DNA of 64,000 nucleotides from Aldehydirespirator sp965116965 (GTDB lineage Bacteria; Actinomycetota; Acidimicrobiia; Acidimicrobiales; Aldehydirespiratoraceae), in assembly GCA_965116965.1 (NCBI GenBank), contig OZ220743.1, forward strand, positions 310,001 to 374,000. Direction: 5' to 3'. The stretch's first letter is position 1; every line of letters starts with the position of its first letter. Shown in pieces: positions 35,218-44,630 of this stretch. The position numbers and the translations under genes were made by a program. The notes below the pieces were generated by a model. That model had not been told where the DNA came from. It saw only the letters and a list, made by a program, of their open reading frames with translations, and searched no databases.

Positions 35218-36162
35218 TCAGGAACTCCTGTTCTCAATGGCCCCGGCCGTCTCGACCACGTTGCGCGCCATCCGGGCCGACGCGGCGTCGATCATCCGCC
35301 CGTCGAGCTGGGCCGCGCCCCGGCCGGCCGCGGCAGCCTCCTCCAGCGCCCCGAGCACCCGGCGGGCCTGGTCCACCTCGGACTCCGGAGGCGTGAACAC
35401 CTCGTTGGCCAGATCGATCTGCGCGGGATGGATGGCCCACTTGCCCTCGTAGCCGAGGGCCGCGGCCCGGCGGGCCCCGGCCATGAAGCCGTCCGGGTCG
35501 CCGAAGTCCCCGAACGGACCGTCGATGGCCCGCAGACCGTTGGCACGGCAGGCCACCAGCATGCGAGAGAGGGCCGAGTGCCACTGGTCTCCCGGATAGT
35601 CGGGGTTGAGCCCCCCGATGGATATCGTTCTGGCTCTGCATGAGGCTGCATAGTCGGCCACGCCGAAATGCAGCGCCTCCAGCCGCGGGCTCGAGGCGGC
35701 CACCGCCTCGACGTTGGCCATGCCCAGGGCGGTCTCGACCAGCGCCTCCACCCCGATCCGGTGGCTGAGTCCCATCGCCTGCTCGAGCTGGGTGAGCAGG
35801 GCGTCGACCGCATAGACGTCACCGGGCACGCCCACCTTGGGAACGAGGATCGTGTCGACGTGGGCTCCCGCCTGCTCGACCACATCGATCAGGTCTCGGT
35901 ACATGTAATGGGCGTCGAGCCCGTTGACCCTCACTGAGATCGTCTTGTTGGAACCGCGCCAGTCGATGTCGCCCAACGCCTCGATGACGTTGCGTCGGGC
36001 CGCTTCCTTCTCGTCGGGCGCCACCGCGTCCTCAAGGTCCAGGAACACGTAGTCGGCCTCACTGGCCGCCGCCTTCTCGAACAGTTCGGGCCGCGACCCC
36101 GGCACAGCCAGCTCGCTGCGGTGCAGCCGGCGCCTCGCCTCGGTGATGGGATGGTTGCTCAT
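35218..36162 (-). CDS. HpcH/HpaI aldolase family, CitE-like (malyl-CoA lyase type)
   Basis: About 314 residues from ATG 36162. Motifs are RSELAVPGSRPELFEKA, DYVFLDLEDAVAPDEK (metal Glu/Asp), SVRVNGLD, ILVPKVG, GVEALVETALGM and GKWAIHPAQIDLANEVF. The family includes citrate lyase beta, malyl-CoA, beta-methylmalyl-CoA and citramalyl-CoA lyases. Full-length CoA-binding and the neighbouring ligase fossil and malate synthase G make a malyl-CoA-type C2/C4 reaction most likely. Divergent from tmm. Confidence 0.85.
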   Translation of the reverse strand: MSNHPITEARRRLHRSELAVPGSRPELFEKAAASEADYVFLDLEDAVAPDEKEAARRNVIEALGDIDWRGSNKTISVRVNGLDAHYMYRDLIDVVEQAGAHVDTILVPKVGVPGDVYAVDALLTQLEQAMGLSHRIGVEALVETALGMANVEAVAASSPRLEALHFGVADYAASCRARTISIGGLNPDYPGDQWHSALSRMLVACRANGLRAIDGPFGDFGDPDGFMAGARRAAALGYEGKWAIHPAQIDLANEVFTPPESEVDQARRVLGALEEAAAAGRGAAQLDGRMIDAASARMARNVVETAGAIENRSS

Positions 36163-36323
36163 CGTGCCTCCGTGCGGTGCTCGAGCGACTGGCCTTGCGT
36201 GCTCGGGGAATCGCTCCACTAGCCTGACGGAAGGTACTGCCGATCTTGCGATCGCGCTTGCCGATGCCGGGGGCAGGTTTTACTGTAGATATAGACACAC
36301 CTAACCACAGGGGGGTCACGATC

Positions 36324-37667
36324 ATGACACGAGTGGCTGTCATCGGCGCTGGGCCGTGCGGCCTGGCACAGCTGCACGCCTTCGCCAGCGATTCGGGGGC
36401 GGGCAGCCCGTCGGCGCCCGAAGTCGTCTGCTTCGAGAAGCAGAGCGACTGGGGCGGGCTCTGGAACTATGACTGGCGCACCGGGCTCGACGAGCACGGC
36501 GAGCCCTGCCACGCCAGCATGTACCGCTACCTGTGGTCGAACGGTCCCAAGGAGTGCCTGGAGTTCGCCGACTACGGCTTCGAGGAGCACTTCGGCAAGC
36601 CGATCGCGTCGTTCCCGCCCCGCGAGGTGCTGTACGACTACATCATCGGGCGGGCCGAGCGCAGCGGCTTCCGCGACCAGATCCGCTTCAACCACCCGGT
36701 GCGTCGCGTCAGCCGGTCCGCCGGCGGCGGCTTCACCGTCACCGCCCACGACCAGGCCGACGACGCCGACGTCAGCGAGGACTTCGACCACGTGGTGGTG
36801 TCCACCGGCCATTTCTCCATCCCCAACATGCCCCACTACCCCGGCTACGAGACCTTCGGCGGCACGTTGGTGCACGCCCACGACTTCCGCGACGCCGTGC
36901 AGTTCAGCGACCGGAACGTGCTCGTGATCGGATCGAGCTATTCGGCCGAGGACATCGCCTCGCAGCTCTGGAAGTACGGAGCCCGCTCGGTGATCTGCAC
37001 GTCGCGCAGCGGGCCCATGGGCTTCGACTGGCCCGACGGCATCACCGAGAGGCCCATCCTCACCCATGTCGACGGCCGCACCGTTCACTTCGCCGACGGC
37101 TCGACCGCGGAGGTGGACGCCATCGTCTCCTGCACCGGGTACCTGCACTACTTCCCGTTCATGGACGACGAGCTGCGCCTGGTGACCGCCAACCGCCTGG
37201 CCACCTCGATGCTCTACCGCGGCGTGGTGTTCCAGCCGGAGAACCGGATCCTCTACCTGGGCATGCAGGACCAGTGGTACACGTTCAACATGTTCGACGC
37301 CCAGGCCTGGTACGCCCGCGACGTGATCCTGGGCCGCATCTCCCTGCCCGGCGCGGACGAGCAGGCCCGCTGGATAGAGGCGGCCCAGGCCGAGGAGGAC
37401 GCGCTGGCGGACGACTACGCGTGCATCGACTTCCAGGGCGCCTACACGCAGGACCTGGTGGACCAGACCGACTACCCCGACTTCAACACGCCTCTGGTCA
37501 ACCAGATGTTCTACGACTGGAAGAAGCACAAGAAGCAGTCGATAATCGGCTACCGGGACCACGGCCACACCTCCCCGCTCACCGGCACGGTGGCGCCCAT
37601 CCACCACACCGCCTGGGAGGACGCGCTGGACGACTCGCTGGAGTCCTACCTGACCGGCTCCGCCTGA
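36324..37667 (+). CDS. tmm: Trimethylamine monooxygenase (flavin-containing monooxygenase)
   Basis: About 447 residues from ATG 36324, with GGGGGG ten bases ahead. FAD loop GAGPCGLAQ, FMO signature FGGTLVHAHDF, NADPH loop GSSYSAEDIASQ. The protein follows bacterial Tmm closely in long stretches: WGGLWNYDWRTGLDEHGEP, SMYRYLWSNGPKECLEFADY, GMQDQWYTFNMFDAQAWYAR and WKKHKKQSI. Oxidises trimethylamine to TMAO with NADPH and O2, supplying the substrate of Tdm. The upstream gap (36163-36323) has an AT-richer patch (TTTTACTGTAGATATAG) that probably holds the promoter. Confidence 0.93.
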   Translation: MTRVAVIGAGPCGLAQLHAFASDSGAGSPSAPEVVCFEKQSDWGGLWNYDWRTGLDEHGEPCHASMYRYLWSNGPKECLEFADYGFEEHFGKPIASFPPREVLYDYIIGRAERSGFRDQIRFNHPVRRVSRSAGGGFTVTAHDQADDADVSEDFDHVVVSTGHFSIPNMPHYPGYETFGGTLVHAHDFRDAVQFSDRNVLVIGSSYSAEDIASQLWKYGARSVICTSRSGPMGFDWPDGITERPILTHVDGRTVHFADGSTAEVDAIVSCTGYLHYFPFMDDELRLVTANRLATSMLYRGVVFQPENRILYLGMQDQWYTFNMFDAQAWYARDVILGRISLPGADEQARWIEAAQAEEDALADDYACIDFQGAYTQDLVDQTDYPDFNTPLVNQMFYDWKKHKKQSIIGYRDHGHTSPLTGTVAPIHHTAWEDALDDSLESYLTGSA

Positions 37668-37703
37668 CGGGCCAGAGGCCGTGCGGGTGACGAGGCCCCT
37701 TGG

Positions 37704-37784
37704 GCCCGAGCGGCCCGTGAGCGAAGCAAACAAGAGCGGGAAGCACGGCCCGAGCGGCCCGTGAGCGAAGCAAACAAGAGCGGG
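37704..37784 (+). repeat. Interspersed repeat, copy D: two 44-bp tandem units
   Basis: Units start at 37704 and 37748, with core GAGCGGCCCGTGAGCGAAGC then AAACAAGAGCGGG. Same family as copies A-C with a one-base change (GAAGCAAAC for GAAGCGAAC). It fills the gap between tmm and the malate synthase gene. Confidence 0.9.
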
Positions 37785-37857
37785 AGTGACGGGGTCCGCG
37801 CCGAGCCTCCAGCGGAGAAGTTGGAACACCGCGGCGGGAGTGCTTGGATACAGGCGC

Positions 37858-40044
37858 GTGCGTGCCGGATTGCTTGATATCGCCCCCCCGCTCTACGACT
37901 TCATCGCGGTCGAGGCCCTGCCGGGGACCGGCGTCCGGATCGACGAGTTCTGGGGAGCCCTCGAATCCATCCTGACCGACCTCGGGCCACGCAACGCAGC
38001 CCTGATGGCCCGGCGCGACGAGCTCCAAGCCCAGATCGACGACTGGCATCGAGCGGCCCGGGCCGACGGGCGCGGCCATGACGGTGAGGCCTACGCCAAC
38101 TTCCTGCGGGACATCGGGTACCTGCGCTACATGGACGGCACGGTCGCCATCACGACCGCCAATGTCGACCCTGAGATCGCCGAAGTGGCCGGACCGCAGC
38201 TGGTGGTGCCCGTCGACAACGCCCGCTATGCGTTGAACGCGGCCAACGCCCGCTGGGGAAGCCTGTACGACGCGCTCTACGGGACCGACGTGATCAGCGA
38301 CGCGGACGGCTGCAGCCGCGGCCGCGCCTACAACCCGGTCAGGGGTGATCGGGTGATTGCTGCGGGACGGGAGTTCCTCGACAATCACTTCACCCTGGAC
38401 TCAGCCAGCCATGCCTGGGCGACCGGCTACTCGGTGCAGGACGGGACGCTGAGGATTCGCAGCGGCGACGGCACGGTGAGCACGCTGCTGCGACCCGAGC
38501 AGTTCGCCGGCTACCACGGTGGAGAGGACTCGCCTGCATCGGTCCTGCTGCGCAAGAACGGCCTGCACTGCGAGTTGCTCATCGACAGGGACCATCCCGT
38601 GGGGCGCCGGGACCACGCCGGCGTCTACGACGTCCGCCTCGAGGCCGCCGTCACCGCGATCATGGACTTCGAGGATTCCGTGTCGGCCGTCGACGCGGAC
38701 GACAAGGTGGCCGTCTACCGGAACTGGCTCGGGCTCATGCGGGGCACGCTGGAGACCACCTTCGTGCGCGACGGCGCGACCGTACACCGGGCACTGCGGC
38801 CAGACCGCGACTTCACTGGTCCCGACGGCTCGGTAGTCACGCTGCCGGGACGCTCATTGATGCTGGTCCGCAACGTGGGACACCACCTCACCACCGACAT
38901 GGTGAGCATCGACGGCGAACCGGCCTACGAGACCATCGTCGACGCCATGGTGACCGCGCTGTGCGCACTCCACGACGTGCGGGGGATGGGACGGGTGGAA
39001 GGCAGGCCCATTCGCAACTCGGCAACCGGCTCGGTCTACATCGTCAAGCCCAAGATGCATGGGCCGGACGAAGTCGGCCTGGCCTGCGAACTGTTCAGCC
39101 GGATCGAGGCTGCGCTGGGTCTGGTGCCGCGCACCCTCAAGATGGGGATCATGGACGAGGAGCGGCGCACGTCGCTGGGTCTGAAGGAGTGCATCTCGAG
39201 GGCCCGTGACCGGGTGGTGTTCATCAACACCGGCTTCCTTGATCGTACGGGCGACGAGATTCACACCAACATGGAGGCGGGACCGGTGATCCCGAAGAGC
39301 GAGATGAGGGCGGCAGCCTGGCTCGGCGCCTACGAGAACTCGAACGTCGACACCGGCCTGGCCTGCGGGCTGCGGGGACGAGCCCAGATCGGCAAGGGCA
39401 TGTGGACGATGCCCGGCGAGATGGCGGCGATGGTCAAGGCCAAGATCCAGCATCCGATCGCGGGCGCCGGCACGGCCTGGGTGCCCTCCCCCACCGCGGC
39501 GACCCTGCACGCCATGCACTACTTCCTGGTCGACGTGGCCGACCGCCAGAGCGACCTGGCCGACCGCACGCCGGCCCGCCTGGCCAGCCTGATCGACATC
39601 CCCGTGCTGCCGGTGGGCCGGGAACTCAGCTCCAACGAGATACAGCGCGAGCTGGACAACAACGTCCAGGGCGTCCTCGGGTACCTGGTTCGCTGGGTGG
39701 GCCAGGGAGTGGGCTGCTCGACCGTGCCCGACATCGCCGACGTCGGGCTGATGGAGGACCTCGCCACGCTGCGAATCTCCAGCCAACACATCGCCAACTG
39801 GATGCATCACGGGTTCGTGTCCCCGGACCAGGTACGCGAGACGATGCGTCGCATGGCCAATCTGGTCGACCAGCAGAACAGCGGCGACCCCGACTACGAG
39901 CCCATGGCCCCCGACTACGACGCCAGCATCCCGTTCACGGCGGCCGTCGAACTCGTGTTCGCGGCCCGGGACGAGCCCAGCGGCTACACGGAGAGAGTGC
40001 TTCGCTCATACCGCCGGCAGGTCAAGGCCCGCGCGGCGCGATAG
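37858..40044 (+). CDS. glcB: Malate synthase G
   Basis: About 728 residues from GTG 37858, chosen because the family N-terminus (LLDIAPPLYDFIAVEALPGTG) begins there; upstream codons are repeat DNA. Clear markers are VVPVDNARYALNAANARWG, SLYDALYGTD, VTAIMDFEDSVSAVD, SVYIVKPKMHGPDEV, LKMGIMDEERRTSLGLK and GRAQIGKGMWTMPGEM. Condenses glyoxylate with acetyl-CoA to malate. Next to tmm and the CitE-like lyase it fits assimilation of C2 units from amine or betaine breakdown. Confidence 0.95.
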   Translation: MRAGLLDIAPPLYDFIAVEALPGTGVRIDEFWGALESILTDLGPRNAALMARRDELQAQIDDWHRAARADGRGHDGEAYANFLRDIGYLRYMDGTVAITTANVDPEIAEVAGPQLVVPVDNARYALNAANARWGSLYDALYGTDVISDADGCSRGRAYNPVRGDRVIAAGREFLDNHFTLDSASHAWATGYSVQDGTLRIRSGDGTVSTLLRPEQFAGYHGGEDSPASVLLRKNGLHCELLIDRDHPVGRRDHAGVYDVRLEAAVTAIMDFEDSVSAVDADDKVAVYRNWLGLMRGTLETTFVRDGATVHRALRPDRDFTGPDGSVVTLPGRSLMLVRNVGHHLTTDMVSIDGEPAYETIVDAMVTALCALHDVRGMGRVEGRPIRNSATGSVYIVKPKMHGPDEVGLACELFSRIEAALGLVPRTLKMGIMDEERRTSLGLKECISRARDRVVFINTGFLDRTGDEIHTNMEAGPVIPKSEMRAAAWLGAYENSNVDTGLACGLRGRAQIGKGMWTMPGEMAAMVKAKIQHPIAGAGTAWVPSPTAATLHAMHYFLVDVADRQSDLADRTPARLASLIDIPVLPVGRELSSNEIQRELDNNVQGVLGYLVRWVGQGVGCSTVPDIADVGLMEDLATLRISSQHIANWMHHGFVSPDQVRETMRRMANLVDQQNSGDPDYEPMAPDYDASIPFTAAVELVFAARDEPSGYTERVLRSYRRQVKARAAR

Positions 40045-40093
40045 CCGGCCGGTTCCCTGTTGAACCCAACCACAACTTGTACGATCCGCGTCC

Positions 40094-41305
40094 ATGCGCA
40101 CCATTCCGGCCGAGGCCGACGTCATCGTGATCGGTGCCGGGGTGTCGGGAGCCAGCATCGGCTATCAGCTCGCCCGGCATTCGAACCGCCGGGTGGCGGT
40201 GGTGGACGCTCGACCGCCTGTGGGCGGCATCTCGGGGCGCACCTTCGGCCAGATACGCCAGCACTACTCCAACGAGCTGATGGTGCGCATGGCACTGCGG
40301 GGCTTCCACTGCATCCGCAACTGGGGCTCAGAGGTGGGGTACGGCGATCCGGGCTACCTGCGCCTCGGCTACATGCTCATCGTCACCACCAATCAGATCG
40401 AGGGCTTGCGGCACAACGTCGAGCTGGGCCGCCGCCTCGGTGTGGACACCCGCTTCGTGGGCCCCGACGAGATCGCGGCGATAGAGCCTCTGGTGAACGC
40501 GGCGAACCTCGCGGGCGGCGCCTACGAGCCCGACGGCGGTTACATCGACGTCACCAAGATGGTGTTGAGCTGGCTGGGGGCGGCCCAGGCCCACGATGCC
40601 GACGTTCTCGCCCCGCTGGCGGTGGAGGAGATAGCAGTGGCCGGCGGAGCGGTCACCGGCGTGGCCACCGCCCGGGGGGAGATCTCAGCTCCAGTCGTCG
40701 TGGTGGCTACCGGTGCGTGGGCCCGGGATCTGCTGGATCCGCTGGGTGTGGATGTGCCGGTCGAACGGCGGCGGCTCGACCTGGCCATGCTGGAGGTGGA
40801 GCCCGGATCCCGCTCCCTGCACACCTTCATCACCGACGGGAACTCCAACCTGGTGATCCGTCCCGACATGGGCCGCCGCGTCCTGGCGGTGGCCTACCCG
40901 CCCCAGATGCCCGAAGTGGACGATCCTCTCGAAGACGCGGGGGACGACGGCCACGCCGAGCACTCCGTGCGGATCCGCCGGGCTGTGGCCGAGCGTCTCC
41001 CCGCTATGGCAATCGCCAGGACGGTGTCGGCGACCAGCGGGGCCTACGACGTCACTCCGGACTACCATCCCATCCTCGGATGGGCTTCCGAGATCGCCGA
41101 TGTGGCCGGTTTGTACCTCGCGGTGGGGTTCTCCGGCCACGGGCTCAAGCTCTCGCCATCGGTCGGTGAGATCGTCGCCTCCCATGTGCTCGGGGTCGAG
41201 CAACTCGGCAGTGCCCCGCCGCTCGACGCCGGCGCGCTGAGACCCGGCCGGTTCGCCGACGGCGATCTCATGCACCTGACCTACGGCCCCAGCGCACGTG
41301 CGTGA
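40094..41305 (+). CDS. FAD-dependent oxidoreductase, DAO family (sarcosine oxidase/dehydrogenase-like)
   Basis: 403 residues from ATG 40094. N-terminal dinucleotide fold DVIVIGAGVSGASIGYQLAR, GGISGRTFGQIRQHYS near the flavin, and C-terminal GLYLAVGFSGHGLKLSPSVGE, all typical of sarcosine, dimethylglycine and related N-methyl amino-acid oxidases. Follows malate synthase by about 50 bases. Could act on an N-methylated product of the methylamine route; the exact amine is not evident. Confidence 0.87.
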   Translation: MRTIPAEADVIVIGAGVSGASIGYQLARHSNRRVAVVDARPPVGGISGRTFGQIRQHYSNELMVRMALRGFHCIRNWGSEVGYGDPGYLRLGYMLIVTTNQIEGLRHNVELGRRLGVDTRFVGPDEIAAIEPLVNAANLAGGAYEPDGGYIDVTKMVLSWLGAAQAHDADVLAPLAVEEIAVAGGAVTGVATARGEISAPVVVVATGAWARDLLDPLGVDVPVERRRLDLAMLEVEPGSRSLHTFITDGNSNLVIRPDMGRRVLAVAYPPQMPEVDDPLEDAGDDGHAEHSVRIRRAVAERLPAMAIARTVSATSGAYDVTPDYHPILGWASEIADVAGLYLAVGFSGHGLKLSPSVGEIVASHVLGVEQLGSAPPLDAGALRPGRFADGDLMHLTYGPSARA

Positions 41306-41371
41306 GCCACGCCACAGCCTGCGGGGTAGTATCCACCCGACCATCACAGGTATTGACTGAGGAGCGATCCG

Positions 41372-41710
41372 ATGGAGATCAGCGCTGAGAGAGAGGGCGG
41401 AGCCGTTATTGCCAGGGCCAACGGCCGCATCGACAGTTCCAACTCTCGGGAGTTTCATTCGGGCTTGGAGGCGGTTGTCAACAACGACGACTCTGCAGTT
41501 GTGTTGAACTTCGAAGACGTCTCCTACATCAGCAGCGCCGGGATGAGAGTGATCCTTCTGACAGCCAAGGGCCTCCAGAGCAGCGGTGCGAAGCTTGTTC
41601 TTTGCTCAATGAGCGAACCCATTCGTGAAGTGTTCAAGATAAGCGGTTTCGACAAGATCATTCCGATCCATGGCTCCCAGTCCGAGGCGCTCACAGCAGT
41701 CAGCGGATAA
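41372..41710 (+). CDS. STAS-domain anti-sigma factor antagonist
   Basis: 112 residues, one STAS domain. The phosphorylatable serine lies in VSYISSAGMRVI, as in SpoIIAA/RsbV. GAGGAG precedes the ATG. In partner switching the unphosphorylated protein sequesters the anti-sigma kinase. The phosphatase gene and kinase gene follow in the same operon, so this is the switch element of that module. Confidence 0.9.
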   Translation: MEISAEREGGAVIARANGRIDSSNSREFHSGLEAVVNNDDSAVVLNFEDVSYISSAGMRVILLTAKGLQSSGAKLVLCSMSEPIREVFKISGFDKIIPIHGSQSEALTAVSG

Positions 41711-41743
41711 GTGGCCATCTCCAATCGCTAGAGAGGACTCAAG

Positions 41744-42916
41744 GTGACAATGACTGAGTCGTCGCACAAGCACAAAATCCTCGTGGTGGACGACGAGCCC
41801 GACCTCGAACCCCTCATGCTGCAGCGCATGCGGCGCTACATCAGGACCGGTGTCTACGAGTTCGTATTCGCCCACGACGGGGTTGAGGCACTTGAGGCGC
41901 TGGACGCGGATGAGAGCATCGACATGGTGCTGTCGGACATCAATATGCCCAAGATGGATGGCCTCACACTTCTTGAGAGAATTCCCGATGTAGCACCAGA
42001 CATACGGGCCGTCATTATCTCCGCTTACGGCGACATGAAGAACATCCGGATCGCTATGAATCGGGGGGCCTTCGATTTCGTAACGAAGCCGGTCGACTTC
42101 GATGATTTGAAGTTCACAATTGATCGAACTCTGCAACACATACGTGAATGGAAGGAGGCGCTGAGCGCCAGAGACAAACTCGTAGTGCTTCAGAACGAAC
42201 TCAACGTTGCGAGCATGATGCAGCAGTCCATTCTGCCCAATAAGTTCGCCCGCAACGACAACTACAAGCTGTTCGGCACCATGCAACCGGCCCGGAACGT
42301 GGGGGGCGACTTCTTCGATGTGATCGGTCTCTCCGACGACAAGGTGGGCTTGGCCATTGCGGACGTGTCCGGCAAGGGCGTGCCGGCCGCCTTGTTCATG
42401 ATGTCGAGCCGCACGCTGCTGAAGGGCGCGGCTATGAGGGCCAACGGCCCCGGCGAGGCCCTCTCGGAAGTGAACGACGTGCTCAACGAGGACAATGACG
42501 CCTGCATGTTCGTCACCATGATCTATGCCGTGTACGACCCCGCGACCGGTGTGCTGACCTACGCGGACGGGGGCCACGATCCGCCTCTGGTGGTGCACGC
42601 CGACGGCAGCAGCACCCAACTGCCGGTGACCGACGGCCTAGCCCTCGGCGTGCTGCCGGGATTCGACTTTCTCCAACACTCCTACGAGCTGTCACCGGAC
42701 GACACCGTCGTGCTCTACACCGACGGCGTCACTGAGGCCATCAACGCTGATGAGGAGCAGTTGGGCTTGTCCCGGTTGCGTGAGGCCTTCGCGGCCAATC
42801 CTCCCGGCGATGCAGAGGACGCCGGCCACCGGGTCATCGACCTGGTCAATGAGTTCGCCGGTGATGTGCCGCAGTTCGACGACACGACGTGCCTCGTGCT
42901 GCGCCGGGAGAACTGA
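41744..42916 (+). CDS. Response regulator with PP2C (RsbU/SpoIIE) phosphatase domain
   Basis: 390 residues. The receiver domain (about 10-130) has VVDDEPD and phospho-acceptor Asp65 in LSDINMPKMDG; Lys in TKPVDF completes it. After a linker comes the PP2C domain (about 180-390) with ARNVGGDFFDV, IADVSGKGVPAALFM, YADGGHDPPL, LYTDGVTEA and DDTTCLVL, retaining the metal aspartates. Likely dephosphorylates the STAS protein when its receiver is phosphorylated, probably by the histidine kinase at the end of the operon. Confidence 0.93.
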   Translation: MTMTESSHKHKILVVDDEPDLEPLMLQRMRRYIRTGVYEFVFAHDGVEALEALDADESIDMVLSDINMPKMDGLTLLERIPDVAPDIRAVIISAYGDMKNIRIAMNRGAFDFVTKPVDFDDLKFTIDRTLQHIREWKEALSARDKLVVLQNELNVASMMQQSILPNKFARNDNYKLFGTMQPARNVGGDFFDVIGLSDDKVGLAIADVSGKGVPAALFMMSSRTLLKGAAMRANGPGEALSEVNDVLNEDNDACMFVTMIYAVYDPATGVLTYADGGHDPPLVVHADGSSTQLPVTDGLALGVLPGFDFLQHSYELSPDDTVVLYTDGVTEAINADEEQLGLSRLREAFAANPPGDAEDAGHRVIDLVNEFAGDVPQFDDTTCLVLRREN

Positions 42917-42924
42917 CCGTCGCC

Positions 42925-43356
42925 ATGCTGTTCTTGACCACCAACGCCAACGGCGAACAGGTCCGGGCCGGCTACGAGGAGTTGCCGGAGCTGGTCGCGG
43001 CCGTCGAGGCCCTGGGAGAACGGGACGGCTGGTCGGGCGAACTGACCTTCCGGGTCAGCCTGGTGATCGACGAGCTGGCCCAGAACGTCGTGGACTACTC
43101 CCACGAGGGCGGGCCCGGAGACGTCGAGGTAGAGGTAACCTCGCTACAAGAGGACATCGTCATCGAGATCGTCGACGAGGGAATCCCGTTCGATCCCCTG
43201 ACCGAGGCGCCCCCGCCTGACCTGACGTCCGCGATCGAGGACCGGCCGATCGGCGGTCTGGGCGTGCACTTCACCAAGACCCTGATGGACGACGTGGAGT
43301 ACTGCCGGGGATCGGGAAAGAACCGCCTGAAGATCGTCACCCGCAAAGTGAGATGA
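42925..43356 (+). CDS. RsbW-like anti-sigma factor / serine kinase (HATPase_c)
   Basis: About 143 residues from ATG 42925. GHKL ATPase motifs are present: SLVIDELAQNVVDYSH (N-box), IVDEGIPFDPL (G1) and IGGLGVHFTKTLMDD (G2). It would phosphorylate the STAS partner and hold a sigma factor. No sigma factor gene is in the window, so its target lies elsewhere. Eight bases after the phosphatase gene; its stop overlaps the next gene. Confidence 0.85.
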   Translation: MLFLTTNANGEQVRAGYEELPELVAAVEALGERDGWSGELTFRVSLVIDELAQNVVDYSHEGGPGDVEVEVTSLQEDIVIEIVDEGIPFDPLTEAPPPDLTSAIEDRPIGGLGVHFTKTLMDDVEYCRGSGKNRLKIVTRKVR

Positions 43357-44630
43357 CCCAGCACCCGAGGCCGCGTCACCGATGGACTGCCGGTCTCTGG
43401 TGGGCGGTGGCGGTTGCGATCCTGGCGGCGGCGTGCGCTGCCGATGACGAGGCCGTCGAAGCGCCCGAACCGGGCGGCTCGGAGTCGCCTGAGCAGGTCG
43501 CCGAGTCGGAGACGCCCTCCCTGGGCATATCGGACGAACAGATCCTGTTCGGGCAGTCCGCCGCGCTCAGCGGACCGGCCAAGGAGCTGGGCAGGAACAT
43601 GAGACTGGGGATCCTGGCCGCGTTCGACGAGGTGAACGCGGCCGGAGGGATCCACGGGCGCGTCCTGGAACTGCACTCCCTCGACGACGCCTACGAGCCC
43701 GAGGACGCGATAGTGATGACGCGCAACCTCATCGAGCAGGAGCAGGTCTTCGCGTTGATCGGCGCGGTGGGCACCCCGACCTCGCGCTCCGCCACGCCGA
43801 TCGCCCGCGACGCCGGGATCCCCTACATCGCACCCTTCACCGGCGCCGCCTTCCTCCGCGACGACGAGTGGGACAACATCATCAACCTGCGGGCCTCCTA
43901 CAACCAGGAGACCGAGGAGATGGTGGCCCGCCTCACTGAGGACCTCGGGATCACCCGGATCAGCGTCATGTACCAGAACGACTCCTTCGGGCGGGCCGGG
44001 TTCCGGGGCACGGTCGCGGCTCTCGAGCGACGCGACATGGAACTCACCTCGATCGGGATCTACCCCCGCAACACGACCGCGGTGAAGACGGCCCTGCTCG
44101 ACCTGCGGCAAGGCGACCCCGAAGCGGTGATCATGATCGGCGCCTACGAGCCGGTCGCGAGGCTCATCCTGTGGGCCCGCCGCACGGGCATGGACGCGGT
44201 CTTCATGACGGTCTCCTTCGTGGGCAGCAACGCCCTGGCCCAGGAGCTCGGGCCCGACGGGGCCGGGGTGCTGGTTACCCAGGTCGTCCCGTTCCCGGAG
44301 GACGACTCCCTCCCCGTCGTCCACTCCTACCTGGACGCCCTGGCCGGCCACGACCCGGAGGCGGAGCCCGGGTTCGTGTCGCTCGAGGGCTACCTGGCGG
44401 GACGCATGGTGATCAAGGCTCTGGAGCACTGCGGATCGGACGTGGAACGATCCTGCCTGCTACAGCAGTTGATCGATCGGGGCGATCTCGACATCGACGG
44501 CTTCCCGCTGCAGTTCGGCCAGGGCGACAACCAGGGATCGGACCAGGTCTTCTTGACGGTGATCGGCTCCGACGGCGAGTACCACCCCGTCGAGACTCTG
44601 CATGAGACCAGTCGCTGGGTCGCGCAATGA
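43353..44630 (+). CDS. Periplasmic-binding (LivJ-type) receptor lipoprotein
   Basis: 425 residues. Signal helix ending in the lipobox AILAAAC, an acidic linker, then a type-1 binding fold (ILFGQSAALSGPAKELGRNMRLGI, NAAGGIHGR, SLDDAYEPEDAI, LIGAVGTPTSRSATPIA). Usually such proteins feed branched-chain amino-acid or amide importers. Here no permease follows; the gene overlaps the kinase gene by ATGA, so it probably acts as the ligand sensor for that kinase. Confidence 0.88.
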   Translation: MTQHPRPRHRWTAGLWWAVAVAILAAACAADDEAVEAPEPGGSESPEQVAESETPSLGISDEQILFGQSAALSGPAKELGRNMRLGILAAFDEVNAAGGIHGRVLELHSLDDAYEPEDAIVMTRNLIEQEQVFALIGAVGTPTSRSATPIARDAGIPYIAPFTGAAFLRDDEWDNIINLRASYNQETEEMVARLTEDLGITRISVMYQNDSFGRAGFRGTVAALERRDMELTSIGIYPRNTTAVKTALLDLRQGDPEAVIMIGAYEPVARLILWARRTGMDAVFMTVSFVGSNALAQELGPDGAGVLVTQVVPFPEDDSLPVVHSYLDALAGHDPEAEPGFVSLEGYLAGRMVIKALEHCGSDVERSCLLQQLIDRGDLDIDGFPLQFGQGDNQGSDQVFLTVIGSDGEYHPVETLHETSRWVAQ

